Origin: Rhizobium mesosinicum
GTDB lineage: Bacteria; Pseudomonadota; Alphaproteobacteria; Rhizobiales; Rhizobiaceae
Length of the DNA stretch: 64,000 nucleotides
NCBI RefSeq assembly: GCF_019511345.1
Contig: NZ_JAEUAK010000003.1
Location: forward strand, 434,001 to 498,000
Direction of reading: 5' to 3'
The translations under genes were made by a program, and so were the position numbers. Every line of letters starts with the position of its first letter. Within the stretch, counting starts at the first letter, position 1. The notes beneath the pieces were generated by a model. It ran no database searches and was not told where the DNA came from. It saw only the letters and a program-made list of their open reading frames with translations. Shown one piece after another: positions 34,501 to 43,419 of this stretch.

Positions 34501-36870
34501 TTACGAACGCGGCCGGGTCTTCTGCGGGTCGTAGTGTGACAGAGGCACCACTACCGCCGGCAGGCGCTTCTGCTGGCCATCGAGCTTGCCAATATCGACT
34601 TCGGTGCCAACGCCGGCATGGGTCACGTCGATGCGGGCGAGTGCGATCGTCTTGCCGAGGATGGGAGAGCGCGTCGCGCTGGTGACGACGCCGATCTGGG
34701 CGCGGCCGACATGGATGCAATCGCCGTGGCCGACCGTTTCGTTCGCCTGCACGTCCAGGCCAACCATCAGGTGGCGCGGATGTTCCTTGCGCCGCAGAAG
34801 CGCCTCACGGCCGATGAAATCGTCCTGCTTGGACTTGAGTGGCACAGTGAAGCCGATGCCGGCCTCGAACGGATCGGTCTGATCGTCGAATTCGTGATGG
34901 GCGAAGACGAGGCCCGCCTCAATGCGGACCATGTCGAGCGCTTCAAGCCCCATCGGCTTCAGCCCGTAGGGCTCGCCGGCCTTCCAGACGGCATCGAAGA
35001 CGGTCAACGCATCCTTTGGATGACAGAAGATTTCGTAGCCGAGTTCGCCAGTATAGCCGGTGCGCGAGACGACGACCGGGGCGCCTTCAAAGCCGCCGAC
35101 GCGCCCGACGGTGAAGCGGAACCATTCGAGCTCGCCGATATCGGGCTGGCGTGGCGCCGTCCAGATGATCTCCTTGAGGATGTCACGGCTCTTCGGTCCC
35201 TGCAGGGCGATATTGTGCATCTGGTCTGTCGAAGAGCGCACCCAGGCCTTGAAGCCCTTCTTCTCGGCCTGTTCGCGCAGCCATATGCCGCTGTAATCGT
35301 CGCCGCCGATCCAGCGGAAATTCTTGTCACCGAGGCGGAAAAGTGTGCCGTCGTCGATCATGCCGCCGTGCTCGTAGCACATGGCGGAATAGACGACCTG
35401 TCCGGTCGACAGCTTGCGCACGTCGCGCGTCAGGCAGTATTGCAGCAATTCCTCCGCATCGGGACCCGTGACCTCGAATTTGCGCAACGGCGACAGGTCG
35501 ATGACGGCGGCCTTCTCGCGGCAGGCCCAATATTCTTCGACCGGACCTTCAGAGGAAAATCGGTTCGGCAGCCAGTAGCCGCGATATTCGGAGTAGTCCC
35601 GCGTCAGTGCCGCAAGGCGAGGGTGAAAGGCGGTTTCCCGCGTCAGTTCTGCATCGGCGTCAGGGGTCATGCGATAGGCTACCGCTCTTGAGAATTTTTC
35701 TTTTCCGGAGAAGGTGCGGACGTGGATGTCGGTCGGATCCCAGCCATTGGCCGCATCGATATCGTCGGGGCAGGAGGAGGAGACGCAGACAAGATCGGTC
35801 AGCGCCCGCATCAGGACGTAATCACCCGGCCGAGACCATGGCTCGTCGAGGTAGAGCTGGTTGTTGTGGTCGATATTCGTATTGTAGAAATAGTTGAGCG
35901 CCTCCCAGCCTTTGCGGCCGGGTATGCCGTAGGGCGCGAGCGCCGCATTGAAATTGTCGGTGCAATTGACGTGGCCGGGATAACCCATATCGTCGTAGTA
36001 GCGCGAATTGCAGGCGGTCGCGAATGCGTCATGGCGGCCGACCGTGTCCTGGACGACCTCCACCAACGGCTCGAAATCGCGGTCGAAAGCCTTGGACGGC
36101 AGGCCGGGGGCAGGATAGCTGCGGCCGAGCAGGGTGCGGGTCACGGTGGAGTCCAGCGCAAGATCGAGACCCTTGTCGACCTTGCGGGCGGCAAAGGCCT
36201 GGAAATCAGTACACTGCCGGCCGTAGACGTCGATGATCTGGATGAACTCTCCGGCGCGGACGAAATAGGCCGATGCGGTCGCCGCCCTGATGCGGATGTC
36301 TTCGATCGGATCGGCCATCGGCTCGGGGAGGGCCGCGGCATAGTCGCGGACCAGCCTGCTGCGCCGGATACGGATCTCGATCGGTGTTGCCGTATTCTGT
36401 GCGTCAGGCGACATCGCCGTTGCAGCTGCGGCGGCCACCAACAGACCCTTCAAAGCGATCGTAAACTCAGCCTTGCTGCCCGCAGCGGAAGCTTCGCTGA
36501 AAATGCGGATCGCACCTGCCGCGCCGAGATCAGCGCCGCGTCGCTCAAGTGCCGCGCGGGTCCGGGCGGCGCTCTCATCACCCGAAGAGAGAATGGCCTT
36601 CAGTCCGTCGGCCGGGCCGGTGAAGGCTGCACCGAGGCCGACCGATTGAAACCGGCCGTTTTCGTCGAGGAAGGAAAGCTCGCAGGCCTGTCCGCCTTCG
36701 CTGTCGATCAGGGTGACGTGGTCGCCTGCCTCGACGCGAACAACAAGGGATCCACTGCCCTTACAGCGGTAACGCTCGACGCCCTCGGGCAGCGCCGGGA
36801 TACCGGGATAGCGGATGATGCTTGCCGACACGGGTCGCACCCCTGACATCCCGGGATGGAGATCTCGCAT
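34501..36870 (-). CDS. tdm: Trimethylamine N-oxide demethylase (Tdm), DUF1989-GcvT fusion
   Basis: This 789-residue protein has two parts. A DUF1989 region (about 195-385) has cysteines suited to zinc binding (Cys220 in VYGRQCTDF, Cys303 in HVNCTDNF, Cys362/Cys367 in LVCVSSSCPDD). A GcvT-type folate domain runs from about 430 to the end (VIDLSPLRKFEVTGPDAEEL, LQGPKSRDILKEI, SRTGYTGELGYEIFCHPKDA). This fusion is the published Tdm architecture, splitting TMAO into dimethylamine and formaldehyde with capture on THF. AGGA lies just before ATG 36870. It is divergent from the APC permease. Confidence 0.92.
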   Translation of the reverse strand: MRDLHPGMSGVRPVSASIIRYPGIPALPEGVERYRCKGSGSLVVRVEAGDHVTLIDSEGGQACELSFLDENGRFQSVGLGAAFTGPADGLKAILSSGDESAARTRAALERRGADLGAAGAIRIFSEASAAGSKAEFTIALKGLLVAAAAATAMSPDAQNTATPIEIRIRRSRLVRDYAAALPEPMADPIEDIRIRAATASAYFVRAGEFIQIIDVYGRQCTDFQAFAARKVDKGLDLALDSTVTRTLLGRSYPAPGLPSKAFDRDFEPLVEVVQDTVGRHDAFATACNSRYYDDMGYPGHVNCTDNFNAALAPYGIPGRKGWEALNYFYNTNIDHNNQLYLDEPWSRPGDYVLMRALTDLVCVSSSCPDDIDAANGWDPTDIHVRTFSGKEKFSRAVAYRMTPDADAELTRETAFHPRLAALTRDYSEYRGYWLPNRFSSEGPVEEYWACREKAAVIDLSPLRKFEVTGPDAEELLQYCLTRDVRKLSTGQVVYSAMCYEHGGMIDDGTLFRLGDKNFRWIGGDDYSGIWLREQAEKKGFKAWVRSSTDQMHNIALQGPKSRDILKEIIWTAPRQPDIGELEWFRFTVGRVGGFEGAPVVVSRTGYTGELGYEIFCHPKDALTVFDAVWKAGEPYGLKPMGLEALDMVRIEAGLVFAHHEFDDQTDPFEAGIGFTVPLKSKQDDFIGREALLRRKEHPRHLMVGLDVQANETVGHGDCIHVGRAQIGVVTSATRSPILGKTIALARIDVTHAGVGTEVDIGKLDGQQKRLPAVVVPLSHYDPQKTRPRS

Positions 36871-36942
36871 GTGGTCCTCATGGGATTGATGTGCTCTCCG
36901 GCACGCAAATCATGCTGACAAAATGCTACCCGAAAGTAAAGG

Positions 36943-36966
36943 GATATTGACTAAAAAGAAAATATC
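36943..36966. promoter_or_regulatory. Inverted repeat and possible promoter in the tdm/permease divergent region
   Basis: GATATT and AATATC form a perfect 6-base dyad around an A-rich 12-base spacer. On the plus strand TTGACT (36947-36952) and CTATGC (36971-36976), 18 bases apart, resemble sigma-70 elements pointing at the permease. An operator overlapping the promoter would let one regulator control both tdm and the permease. This is inference. Confidence 0.3.
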
Positions 36967-37115
36967 TTCACTATGCATAAAGGGTCAAGACTCGGAAATC
37001 CGCTGGGGAACGCGGATCGAGAAAATGCCGGGCAGCCCATCATGCCACGGGAGGCGCGTTCAGGGAGACGTACGCAAAGCTACGTCCCGAACAAATAGAA
37101 TGGGGAATTTCATCG

Positions 37116-38900
37116 ATGACGGATATCGTGGACGCCGGCGTTGCCGCCGGCACCGAAGGTAAGCTTATACGCGCGCTTGACTGGAAGGGCGCGTTCTGGG
37201 TGGCAGCCGGCGTGCCGCCGCTTGTTCTCTTCTCCATCGGCGGTATTGCAGGCACGACCGGCAAGCTCGCCTTTGTCGTCTGGATCATCTCGATGATCAT
37301 GGGCTTCCTGCAATCCTTCACCTATGCCGAAATCGCCGGCATGTTCGGCAACAAGTCGGGCGGCGCCTCGGTCTATGGTGCCACGGCCTGGCTGCGCTAT
37401 TCGAAATTCATCGCGCCGCTGTCCGTCTGGTGCAACTGGTTTGCCTGGTCCCCGGTGCTTTCGCTCGGCTGCGCCATTGCGGCCGGATATATTCTCAATG
37501 CCTTCTTCCCGATCCCGGCGGCGGATTCGCAGGCGGTCCTCGCCTGGATCAGCGCGCATGCCGCTTCGATTACAGCCGATAGCCCCCGCGTCGCCGAATA
37601 TATTGCCGCCCATGCTGGCACTTCGCCTGAGGATGCGGTCAAGGCGCTGGTGAGCGCGGACGGCGTCGCGGCGCTGACGCCGACGATCCGCACTTGGTCG
37701 CTCGTCAGCTTCAGCATTCCTTTCCTCGCCACCGCCAATATCAACGCCACCTTCTTCATCGGCGGCATCCTGATGCTGATCATTTTTGCGATCCAGCATC
37801 GCGGCATCTCCGAAACGGCGAGCGTCCAGAAATGGCTGGCGATCATCGTGCTGGTGCCGCTGCTTATCATTGGTCTCTATCCGATCATCAGTGGCCAGAT
37901 CGTTGGCGCCAACGTCACCGGGCTGGTTCCGCCGACGGCAGCTTATGCCGGCACCGACGGTACCTGGAGCAATGGCGGCTGGACGCTTTTCCTCGGCGGC
38001 CTCTATATCGCCGCCTGGTCGACCTACGGCTTCGAGACCGCCGTCTGCTATACGCGCGAACTGAAGAACCCGAAGACCGATACTTTCAAGGCGATCTTCT
38101 ATTCCGGCCTTGCCTGCTGCCTGTTCTTCTTCCTCGTTCCCTTCGCCTTCCAGGGCGTACTCGGTCATGAGGGCATGCTGGCGCCGGGTATTGTCGACGG
38201 CACGGGTGTCGCCGAAGCGCTCGGCGGACTGATCGGCGCCGGCCGCATCGTCACCCAGCTTCTCGTCGTGCTGATGATCATGGCGCTTTTCCTCGCCATC
38301 ATGACGGCGATGGCAGGCTCCTCGCGCACGCTCTACCAGGGCTCGAAGGATGGCTGGCTGCCGAAATATCTCGACCATGTCAATGAAAACGGCGCCCCGA
38401 CCCGGGCGATGTGGACAGACTTTGCGTTCAATCTTTTCCTGTTGGCGATCGCGTCCGACGCTGGCGGCTATTTCTTCGTGCTCGCCGTCTCCAATGTCGG
38501 CTACATCATCTTCAACTTCTTGAACCTGAATTCCGGCTGGATCCATCGTATGGATTCCGGTCATGTCGAGCGCCCCTGGAAGGCCCCCACCTGGCTGATC
38601 GGCGTCAATACCGTGCTTGCCTTCGTCAACGCTCTCTTCCTCGGCGCCGGCGCCAAGGTCTGGGGCTATGCCAACGCGCTCTGGGTCGGCTTCATCTTCG
38701 CCGCGCTTATCCTGCCCGTCTTTGCCTATCGCCACTACGTTCGCGACGGCGGTAAATTCCCCGCCGGCGCCATGGAAGACCTCGGGCTTGTCGGCCAGGA
38801 CCTCGGAGTCAAGAAGGCGGGGATACTGCCATATCTCGCGCTCGCCGGCGGTCTCGCCATCGTACTGATCGCCAACTGGATCTTCCAGTTGCCCGCCTAA
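37116..38900 (+). CDS. APC superfamily permease, candidate methylated-amine importer
   Basis: This 594-residue protein has about 12-14 hydrophobic segments and amino acid/polyamine permease features: GGIAGTTGKLAFVVWIISMI, then SFTYAEIAGMFGNKSGGASV with AWSTYGFETAVCYTRELKNP. TAMAGSSRTLYQGSKDGWLP appears near residue 395. An extended extracytoplasmic loop (about 125-200) is longer than in most family members. It is divergent from tdm, and no other transporter lies in the methylamine region, so it is the best candidate for uptake of TMA, TMAO, DMA or methylamine. The substrate is inferred from context only. Confidence 0.88.
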   Translation: MTDIVDAGVAAGTEGKLIRALDWKGAFWVAAGVPPLVLFSIGGIAGTTGKLAFVVWIISMIMGFLQSFTYAEIAGMFGNKSGGASVYGATAWLRYSKFIAPLSVWCNWFAWSPVLSLGCAIAAGYILNAFFPIPAADSQAVLAWISAHAASITADSPRVAEYIAAHAGTSPEDAVKALVSADGVAALTPTIRTWSLVSFSIPFLATANINATFFIGGILMLIIFAIQHRGISETASVQKWLAIIVLVPLLIIGLYPIISGQIVGANVTGLVPPTAAYAGTDGTWSNGGWTLFLGGLYIAAWSTYGFETAVCYTRELKNPKTDTFKAIFYSGLACCLFFFLVPFAFQGVLGHEGMLAPGIVDGTGVAEALGGLIGAGRIVTQLLVVLMIMALFLAIMTAMAGSSRTLYQGSKDGWLPKYLDHVNENGAPTRAMWTDFAFNLFLLAIASDAGGYFFVLAVSNVGYIIFNFLNLNSGWIHRMDSGHVERPWKAPTWLIGVNTVLAFVNALFLGAGAKVWGYANALWVGFIFAALILPVFAYRHYVRDGGKFPAGAMEDLGLVGQDLGVKKAGILPYLALAGGLAIVLIANWIFQLPA

Positions 38901-38921
38901 CGTCCATTGCTTTGGCTATCC

Positions 38922-38962
38922 TCAGGTTTCTCTGGCGCTTGGTTCGCACCAGAGAAACCTGA
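38922..38962 (+). terminator. Long perfect hairpin after the permease gene
   Basis: TCAGGTTTCTCTGG (38922-38935) and CCAGAGAAACCTGA (38949-38962) are perfect complements, a 14-base stem with a 13-base loop, 22 bases after the permease stop. No T-run follows. It probably terminates or stabilises the permease transcript; a bidirectional or REP-like role is possible. Confidence 0.65.
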
Positions 38963-39669
38963 TACTGAGGGCGCCAGTTGGAGACGGCTGACGTCTCTGG
39001 AATTCGAATGATCTAACGTTCGCCGCCGCCTCGCCGCCGCTCACGGCGTCGCCAGGGGGCGCGCTGAATTCGCGCCATCGTCTGCCGATGCTTGCGATAC
39101 CGACTGCGACATTGCGTGCATGGCGGTCAAAGGAGCGGCTACCCGGCGTCGGAAAGATAGAGGTGCGAGGCATTTTCTAAAATCAGCCGGGGGGCAACTG
39201 TTTTCCAGCTGCCGATGAGCCCGCATTTGCATCGGCATCCGCTGAGTTGCGCAAAGTGTGTCCCAGCCCGCTGCAAGCGCCTCCCGCTTTCACGACAGAT
39301 GGCCGTTCAGGAGGACGCACCCCAAGATCTTGCGGGCGACTTTTTCCAAATCAGCACCCATCGCGGCAATTGAAACGGCCGTCCTGCCGCACTAGTTTAA
39401 ATTGTTAAGCCGTTGGCGGCGTGCGTCTGGTTGCGATGCGCATTTCGGCAATTGCGCTGTGACTGAAGGACCGGATATGCCCGCAACTTGGATGCGCCCG
39501 CGTCGCAAAGTGAAACATGTGATCAGCCTATGCGTTGAAAAGGTTATGGTATTCGGAAATAAAGGATCGCGACCAAGCGCCCAGCCGTCCGAATGAGGCC
39601 CTTAAAGGGTTTCGCCGCCGCTGAGCGAAGCTCATCATCGTTCGATCAACCGCTACACGGAAGTAGAAG
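38963..39669. other. Gene-free stretch of about 0.7 kb
   Basis: No reading frame here has convincing protein character; short open frames have Arg/Ser/Pro-rich compositions typical of chance frames. I see no tRNA, insertion sequence or known repeat. Its length and position at the edge of the methylamine region make it a possible junction or a site for a small RNA, but no sequence feature supports either directly. Confidence 0.5.
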
Positions 39670-40263
39670 ATGCGTAAGCATGAACTGGTTATCGTGGTGA
39701 CGCTTGCATCTCTGTTCGCGGCTCCGACTGCTTACGCGGACGGTCCTGCCGGTTCAGCGCGTGGCCTGAAGACGGCGCCTGTGTTCAGCTATATTTCTGA
39801 AAAGCACCGGACTGCCGCGCCTTTCGCGCATGTGATGTTTTGCGCCCGAAATCCCGATGAGTGCACTGCGCGCGGCGATGTTTCCGAAATCTCCTTGAGC
39901 CCGCTTGCAGAGAAACAGCTTGGCGATGTCAACGCGTCGGTCAACCGCTCGATCCGTCCGGTGGACGAACGGTCCGATCAGGGCGACGTCTGGCAGGTGA
40001 ACGTCACGGCGGGCGATTGCGAGGATTTTGCGTTGACCAAACGCGACCACCTCATCGCCATGGGCTGGTCGTCGAAAGCACTGCGGATCGCCGTGACCAA
40101 GACGCCCACCGGCAAGGGCCACGCGGTTCTGGTCGTCAGGACCGATCGCGGCGATCTGGTGCTCGACAACCGCACCAATGCGATCAATAGCTGGAAGGAT
40201 ACGGATCTTCGCTGGCTGATGATACAGTCGGGCGATAATCCACGGATATGGTACGAACTTTAG
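39670..40263 (+). CDS. Secreted transglutaminase-like cysteine peptidase (BTLCP, peptidase C93 family)
   Basis: This 197-residue protein has a signal peptide (residues 1-23, cleaved after AYA). The catalytic triad of the bacterial transglutaminase-like family is visible: Cys117 in AGDCEDFALTKR, His151 in GKGHAVLVVRT and Asp166 in LVLDNRT. Such LapG/DUF920-type proteins are abundant in rhizobia and may process surface proteins. No LapD-like partner is nearby. It appears monocistronic. Confidence 0.9.
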   Translation: MRKHELVIVVTLASLFAAPTAYADGPAGSARGLKTAPVFSYISEKHRTAAPFAHVMFCARNPDECTARGDVSEISLSPLAEKQLGDVNASVNRSIRPVDERSDQGDVWQVNVTAGDCEDFALTKRDHLIAMGWSSKALRIAVTKTPTGKGHAVLVVRTDRGDLVLDNRTNAINSWKDTDLRWLMIQSGDNPRIWYEL

Positions 40264-40498
40264 ATCCATCGACATGATACGAGTTCGGACGCATGTGTGA
40301 CGTGCGCTGCCGTCGCTGTTCTTGCCTGAATTGCCCGGCGAGAAATTCGTCGCCTTGGCTGCCGTCCGCAATATTTGGACACGCCCTGATCGAACCTTCT
40401 TCATCTAATCGGTCTTATCGAAAAGAAACCATTGACCTGGAGCCCTGCTTGCATCTTCTATCCGCCCCCAACGTGAGGAAGGCGGCCAGGGAGGGCAC

Positions 40499-41374
40499 AT
40501 GCAGGTCCTATCGAGCATTGACGCGGTGCGCGCAGCGCTTGCCGCGGTGAGAACAAATGGCGGAGGCGTTGGTTTCGTGCCGACGATGGGTTATCTTCAC
40601 GCGGGGCATATGGAACTTGTTGCACGAGCCCGCGCCGAAAACGAAATCGTCGTTGCCTCGATCTTCGTCAATCCGCTCCAGTTTGGGCCGACGGAGGACC
40701 TGACCCGATACCCGCGTGACCTGCAACGCGACAGAACGATGCTGGAAAAAGCAGGCGTCGATATTCTCTTTGCGCCCGGTGTCGAGGATATGTATCCGCG
40801 CCCGATGAAAACTGTGGTTGATGTGCCGGAGCTTGGCTGCGAGCTCGAAGGCGCTGTTCGGCCAGGGCATTTCGCGGGTGTTGCGACCGTCGTCAACAAG
40901 CTCTTCAACATCGTCCAGCCAAGCAACGCCTATTTCGGCGAGAAGGATTACCAGCAAGTCGTCATCATCAAACGGATGGTTGAGGATCTGGCTCTACCGG
41001 TACGCATCGTTTCAGTACCGACGGTCCGGGATGCGGATGGCCTCGCTCTATCTTCTCGCAACGTTTATCTCAGCGAGGAGGAACGACGCGCAGCGGCCAT
41101 TATCCCGCGCGCATTGGAGGAGGCAGAACGCCTCGTCGCTCAGGGCCTCACCAACCCGCAGGTCCTTGAAGCGAAGCTGATCGGCTTCATCGGTGGTGAA
41201 CCCCTGGCAACGCCGGAAGTCATCGCCGTGAGGGACGCTTCAACGTTGAAGCATGTCGCGAAACTCGAAGATCCGGTGGTTGTCGCACTGTTCGTGCGGA
41301 TTGGCTCGACCAAGCTTCTCGACAACCGGGTGATTGCCAGAAAAGGCTTATCCGGAAAGGGAGAAGCACAATGA
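40499..41374 (+). CDS. panC: Pantothenate synthetase (pantoate-beta-alanine ligase, PanC)
   Basis: This 291-residue protein has the HIGH-type ATP site [11 protein letters not shown] (residues 25-35). Further landmarks are [50 protein letters not shown] and [13 protein letters not shown]. It joins pantoate and beta-alanine with ATP to make pantothenate, the precursor of coenzyme A. AGGG lies upstream of ATG 40499. Its stop overlaps panB by 4 bases. In R. etli CFN42 the panCB pair is plasmid-borne. Confidence 0.97.
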   Translation: MQVLSSIDAVRAALAAVRTNGGGVGFVPTMGYLHAGHMELVARARAENEIVVASIFVNPLQFGPTEDLTRYPRDLQRDRTMLEKAGVDILFAPGVEDMYPRPMKTVVDVPELGCELEGAVRPGHFAGVATVVNKLFNIVQPSNAYFGEKDYQQVVIIKRMVEDLALPVRIVSVPTVRDADGLALSSRNVYLSEEERRAAAIIPRALEEAERLVAQGLTNPQVLEAKLIGFIGGEPLATPEVIAVRDASTLKHVAKLEDPVVVALFVRIGSTKLLDNRVIARKGLSGKGEAQ

Positions 41375-42192
41375 GCGCTGTCGGCTCCGCAAAACGCCTG
41401 ACGCCCACACGAATCCGGATGATGAAGGGCGGAACGCCGATCGTGTGTTTGACGGCCTATACCACGCCGATGGCGCGGCTCCTGGACGAGCATTGCGATC
41501 TCCTGCTGGTTGGGGATTCGCTCGGCATGGTTCTCTACGGCATGGAAAGCACCGTGGCAGTGACGCTCGACATGATGATCGCCCACGGCAAAGCGGTGAT
41601 GCGCGGCGTCGCCAGATCCTGCGTGGTCGTCGACATGCCCTTCGGCAGCTACCAGGAGTCGAAGGAGCTGGCCTATCGCAACGCCGTGCGCATTCTGCAG
41701 GAAACTGGGTGCGATGCGGTCAAGCTCGAAGGTGGCGAGGAGATGGCCGAGACAATTTCCTTCCTCACAGCGCGCGGTATTCCGGTTCTCGGACACATCG
41801 GCCTCATGCCTCAGCAGGTTCATACCGCCGGCGGCTATCGATCTGTTGGACATTCCGAGACGGAGATTGCCAAGATCCGGCGTGACGCCGACGCAATCGG
41901 CAACTCGGGCGCCTTTGCGGTCGTCATCGAGGGCACGGTGGAGACATTTGCCCGCGAGGCGACGACGGCAATTCCTGTTCCGACGATCGGGATTGGTGCT
42001 TCGGCCGCCTGCGACGGCCAGGTCCTGGTTTCGGACGACATGCTCGGACTGTTCAACGACTTCACGCCGCGCTTCGTCAAACGGTACGACGAACTTGGAA
42101 AGAGGGTCGGGGCGGCGGCTGCCGCTTATGCGGGCGAGGTGCGTTCCCGCGCATTCCCCGCGGAAAAACATACATTCAAGCGCCGGTCTTGA
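41371..42192 (+). CDS. panB: 3-methyl-2-oxobutanoate hydroxymethyltransferase (PanB)
   Basis: This 273-residue protein has the PanB landmarks [15 protein letters not shown] [29 protein letters not shown] with the Mg-binding Asp, [34 protein letters not shown] and [15 protein letters not shown]. It adds a hydroxymethyl group from methylene-THF to 2-oxoisovalerate, the first step toward pantoate. Translation starts inside the end of panC (ATGA overlap). Confidence 0.97.
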   Translation: MSAVGSAKRLTPTRIRMMKGGTPIVCLTAYTTPMARLLDEHCDLLLVGDSLGMVLYGMESTVAVTLDMMIAHGKAVMRGVARSCVVVDMPFGSYQESKELAYRNAVRILQETGCDAVKLEGGEEMAETISFLTARGIPVLGHIGLMPQQVHTAGGYRSVGHSETEIAKIRRDADAIGNSGAFAVVIEGTVETFAREATTAIPVPTIGIGASAACDGQVLVSDDMLGLFNDFTPRFVKRYDELGKRVGAAAAAYAGEVRSRAFPAEKHTFKRRS

Positions 42193-42362
42193 TTGGGCGG
42201 CCTGTTGACTTGCAGAGCCTGGCGACCCGCGCCGATATCAGGATTGCGCAGCGTATATGAGGTGAAACCCAAGCGCGTAAGGCCAATGTGATCGGGCGCG
42301 CATCCCAGCGTCATGAACAAAAGCGAGATATGGTTCGCGGGTGCTGCGTTGATCTGCCGTTA

Positions 42363-43325
42363 TCAGGATGCGAGCTGACCTCTGGGACGAGTTGCATCCA
42401 GAGTGCGCATGCGAAAGGTCACGGGCGGAGCGCCAATGATGCGCTTGAAGGCACGGCTGAACGACGCTTCGGATTCATAGCCCAGCCGTTCGGCAATCGC
42501 GGCGACACGCCGTCCTTCGCGCAGCCACTGATGCGCCTGGTGCATGCGCATGCGGGCAACGTAACGGGCAGGCGTCTCTCCAACTGCCTTGGCGAAACGT
42601 TCGGCAAAACCCGATCGGGATGCCCCCATCTTCCGTGCGAGCTCTTCGACCGTCCAGTCATGGGCAGGATCGAGATGGATGGCTGCCAGAACCCGTCCTA
42701 CTTCGGGATTACGAACCGCCGTCAACCAGCCGGAGGAGTCGCCGCACCCGTGCTCGACCCATGCTCTTATGATCGTCGCGGTGAGAACATCTGCGAGGCG
42801 GGCCAGGATGCCGCCAGCGCCGACGCGGTTCATATCCACTTCACGCACCATGGCATCGAGAAGGGCAGGGATAGAGGGCTCGCTCACCGAGAGGTCGCTT
42901 GTCCGCATCACGTTTGGCATCAGTTGCAGCAGCGGATGACGCTTGTCGACGTTGAACCGCATGACAGCAAAGAACAAGAGGTTTTTGCTGTCCGCGCACG
43001 GACACTGCAGGTCGACAATGCCGTCGCAGACTGGTCTGCGCGTCATGCACTCGACCGGCGTCGGCGTTATTCCAGGCTCGCTTGCAAGCACGTGGGCATC
43101 GCCACGCGGCAGAAGGACCGCATCGCCCGGATGCATCTCCATCCAATCTCCGTCCGGCGTCTGCACAAAGGCCTTTCCGGCAGCCAGAAAATGGAACTGC
43201 GCTTCATCCTTCATCGGAAACGCCGTAGCCCACGGGGCAGAAGGCTGACAACGGCCATAATCGACGCCGTCCAGGCGAAGTCCCCGCATCATTTCCGTCA
43301 GTGCATCGCTCATGGACACCTTCAT
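42363..43325 (-). CDS. AraC-family transcriptional regulator with cupin_6-type sensor
   Basis: This 320-residue protein has an N-terminal cupin-like domain (FHFLAAGKAFVQTPDGDWME, HPGDAVLLPRGDAHVL, about residues 43-85). A C-terminal AraC DNA-binding domain (about 215-310) contains WTVEELARKMGASRSGFAER, FAKAVGETPARYVARMRMHQ, and RRVAAIAERLGYESEASFSR. It is divergent from an MFS exporter by 94 bases, the standard layout for a local regulator of that exporter. The inducer is unknown. Confidence 0.9.
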   Translation of the reverse strand: MKVSMSDALTEMMRGLRLDGVDYGRCQPSAPWATAFPMKDEAQFHFLAAGKAFVQTPDGDWMEMHPGDAVLLPRGDAHVLASEPGITPTPVECMTRRPVCDGIVDLQCPCADSKNLLFFAVMRFNVDKRHPLLQLMPNVMRTSDLSVSEPSIPALLDAMVREVDMNRVGAGGILARLADVLTATIIRAWVEHGCGDSSGWLTAVRNPEVGRVLAAIHLDPAHDWTVEELARKMGASRSGFAERFAKAVGETPARYVARMRMHQAHQWLREGRRVAAIAERLGYESEASFSRAFKRIIGAPPVTFRMRTLDATRPRGQLAS

Positions 43326-43419
43326 TATTTGGACGAACGGTCATGATTTATAGATTTTCTAGCATAGAAGCACCAGAGCGAGCCGTCTAGCCTTACTGCA
43401 ACATGTTTGGAGATGGCAT

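Noticed and set aside
37110..38735. A 541-codon minus-strand frame opposite the APC permease
   Set aside because: Its product is rich in Arg, Asp, Gly and His without any recognisable motif, a typical antisense frame of a GC-biased membrane-protein gene. The plus-strand permease is clearly real.
39402..39596. A 64-codon plus-strand frame in the 0.7-kb gene-free stretch
   Set aside because: Composition (Arg, Pro, Ser, Cys) is typical of chance frames. No ribosome site or family pattern is seen.
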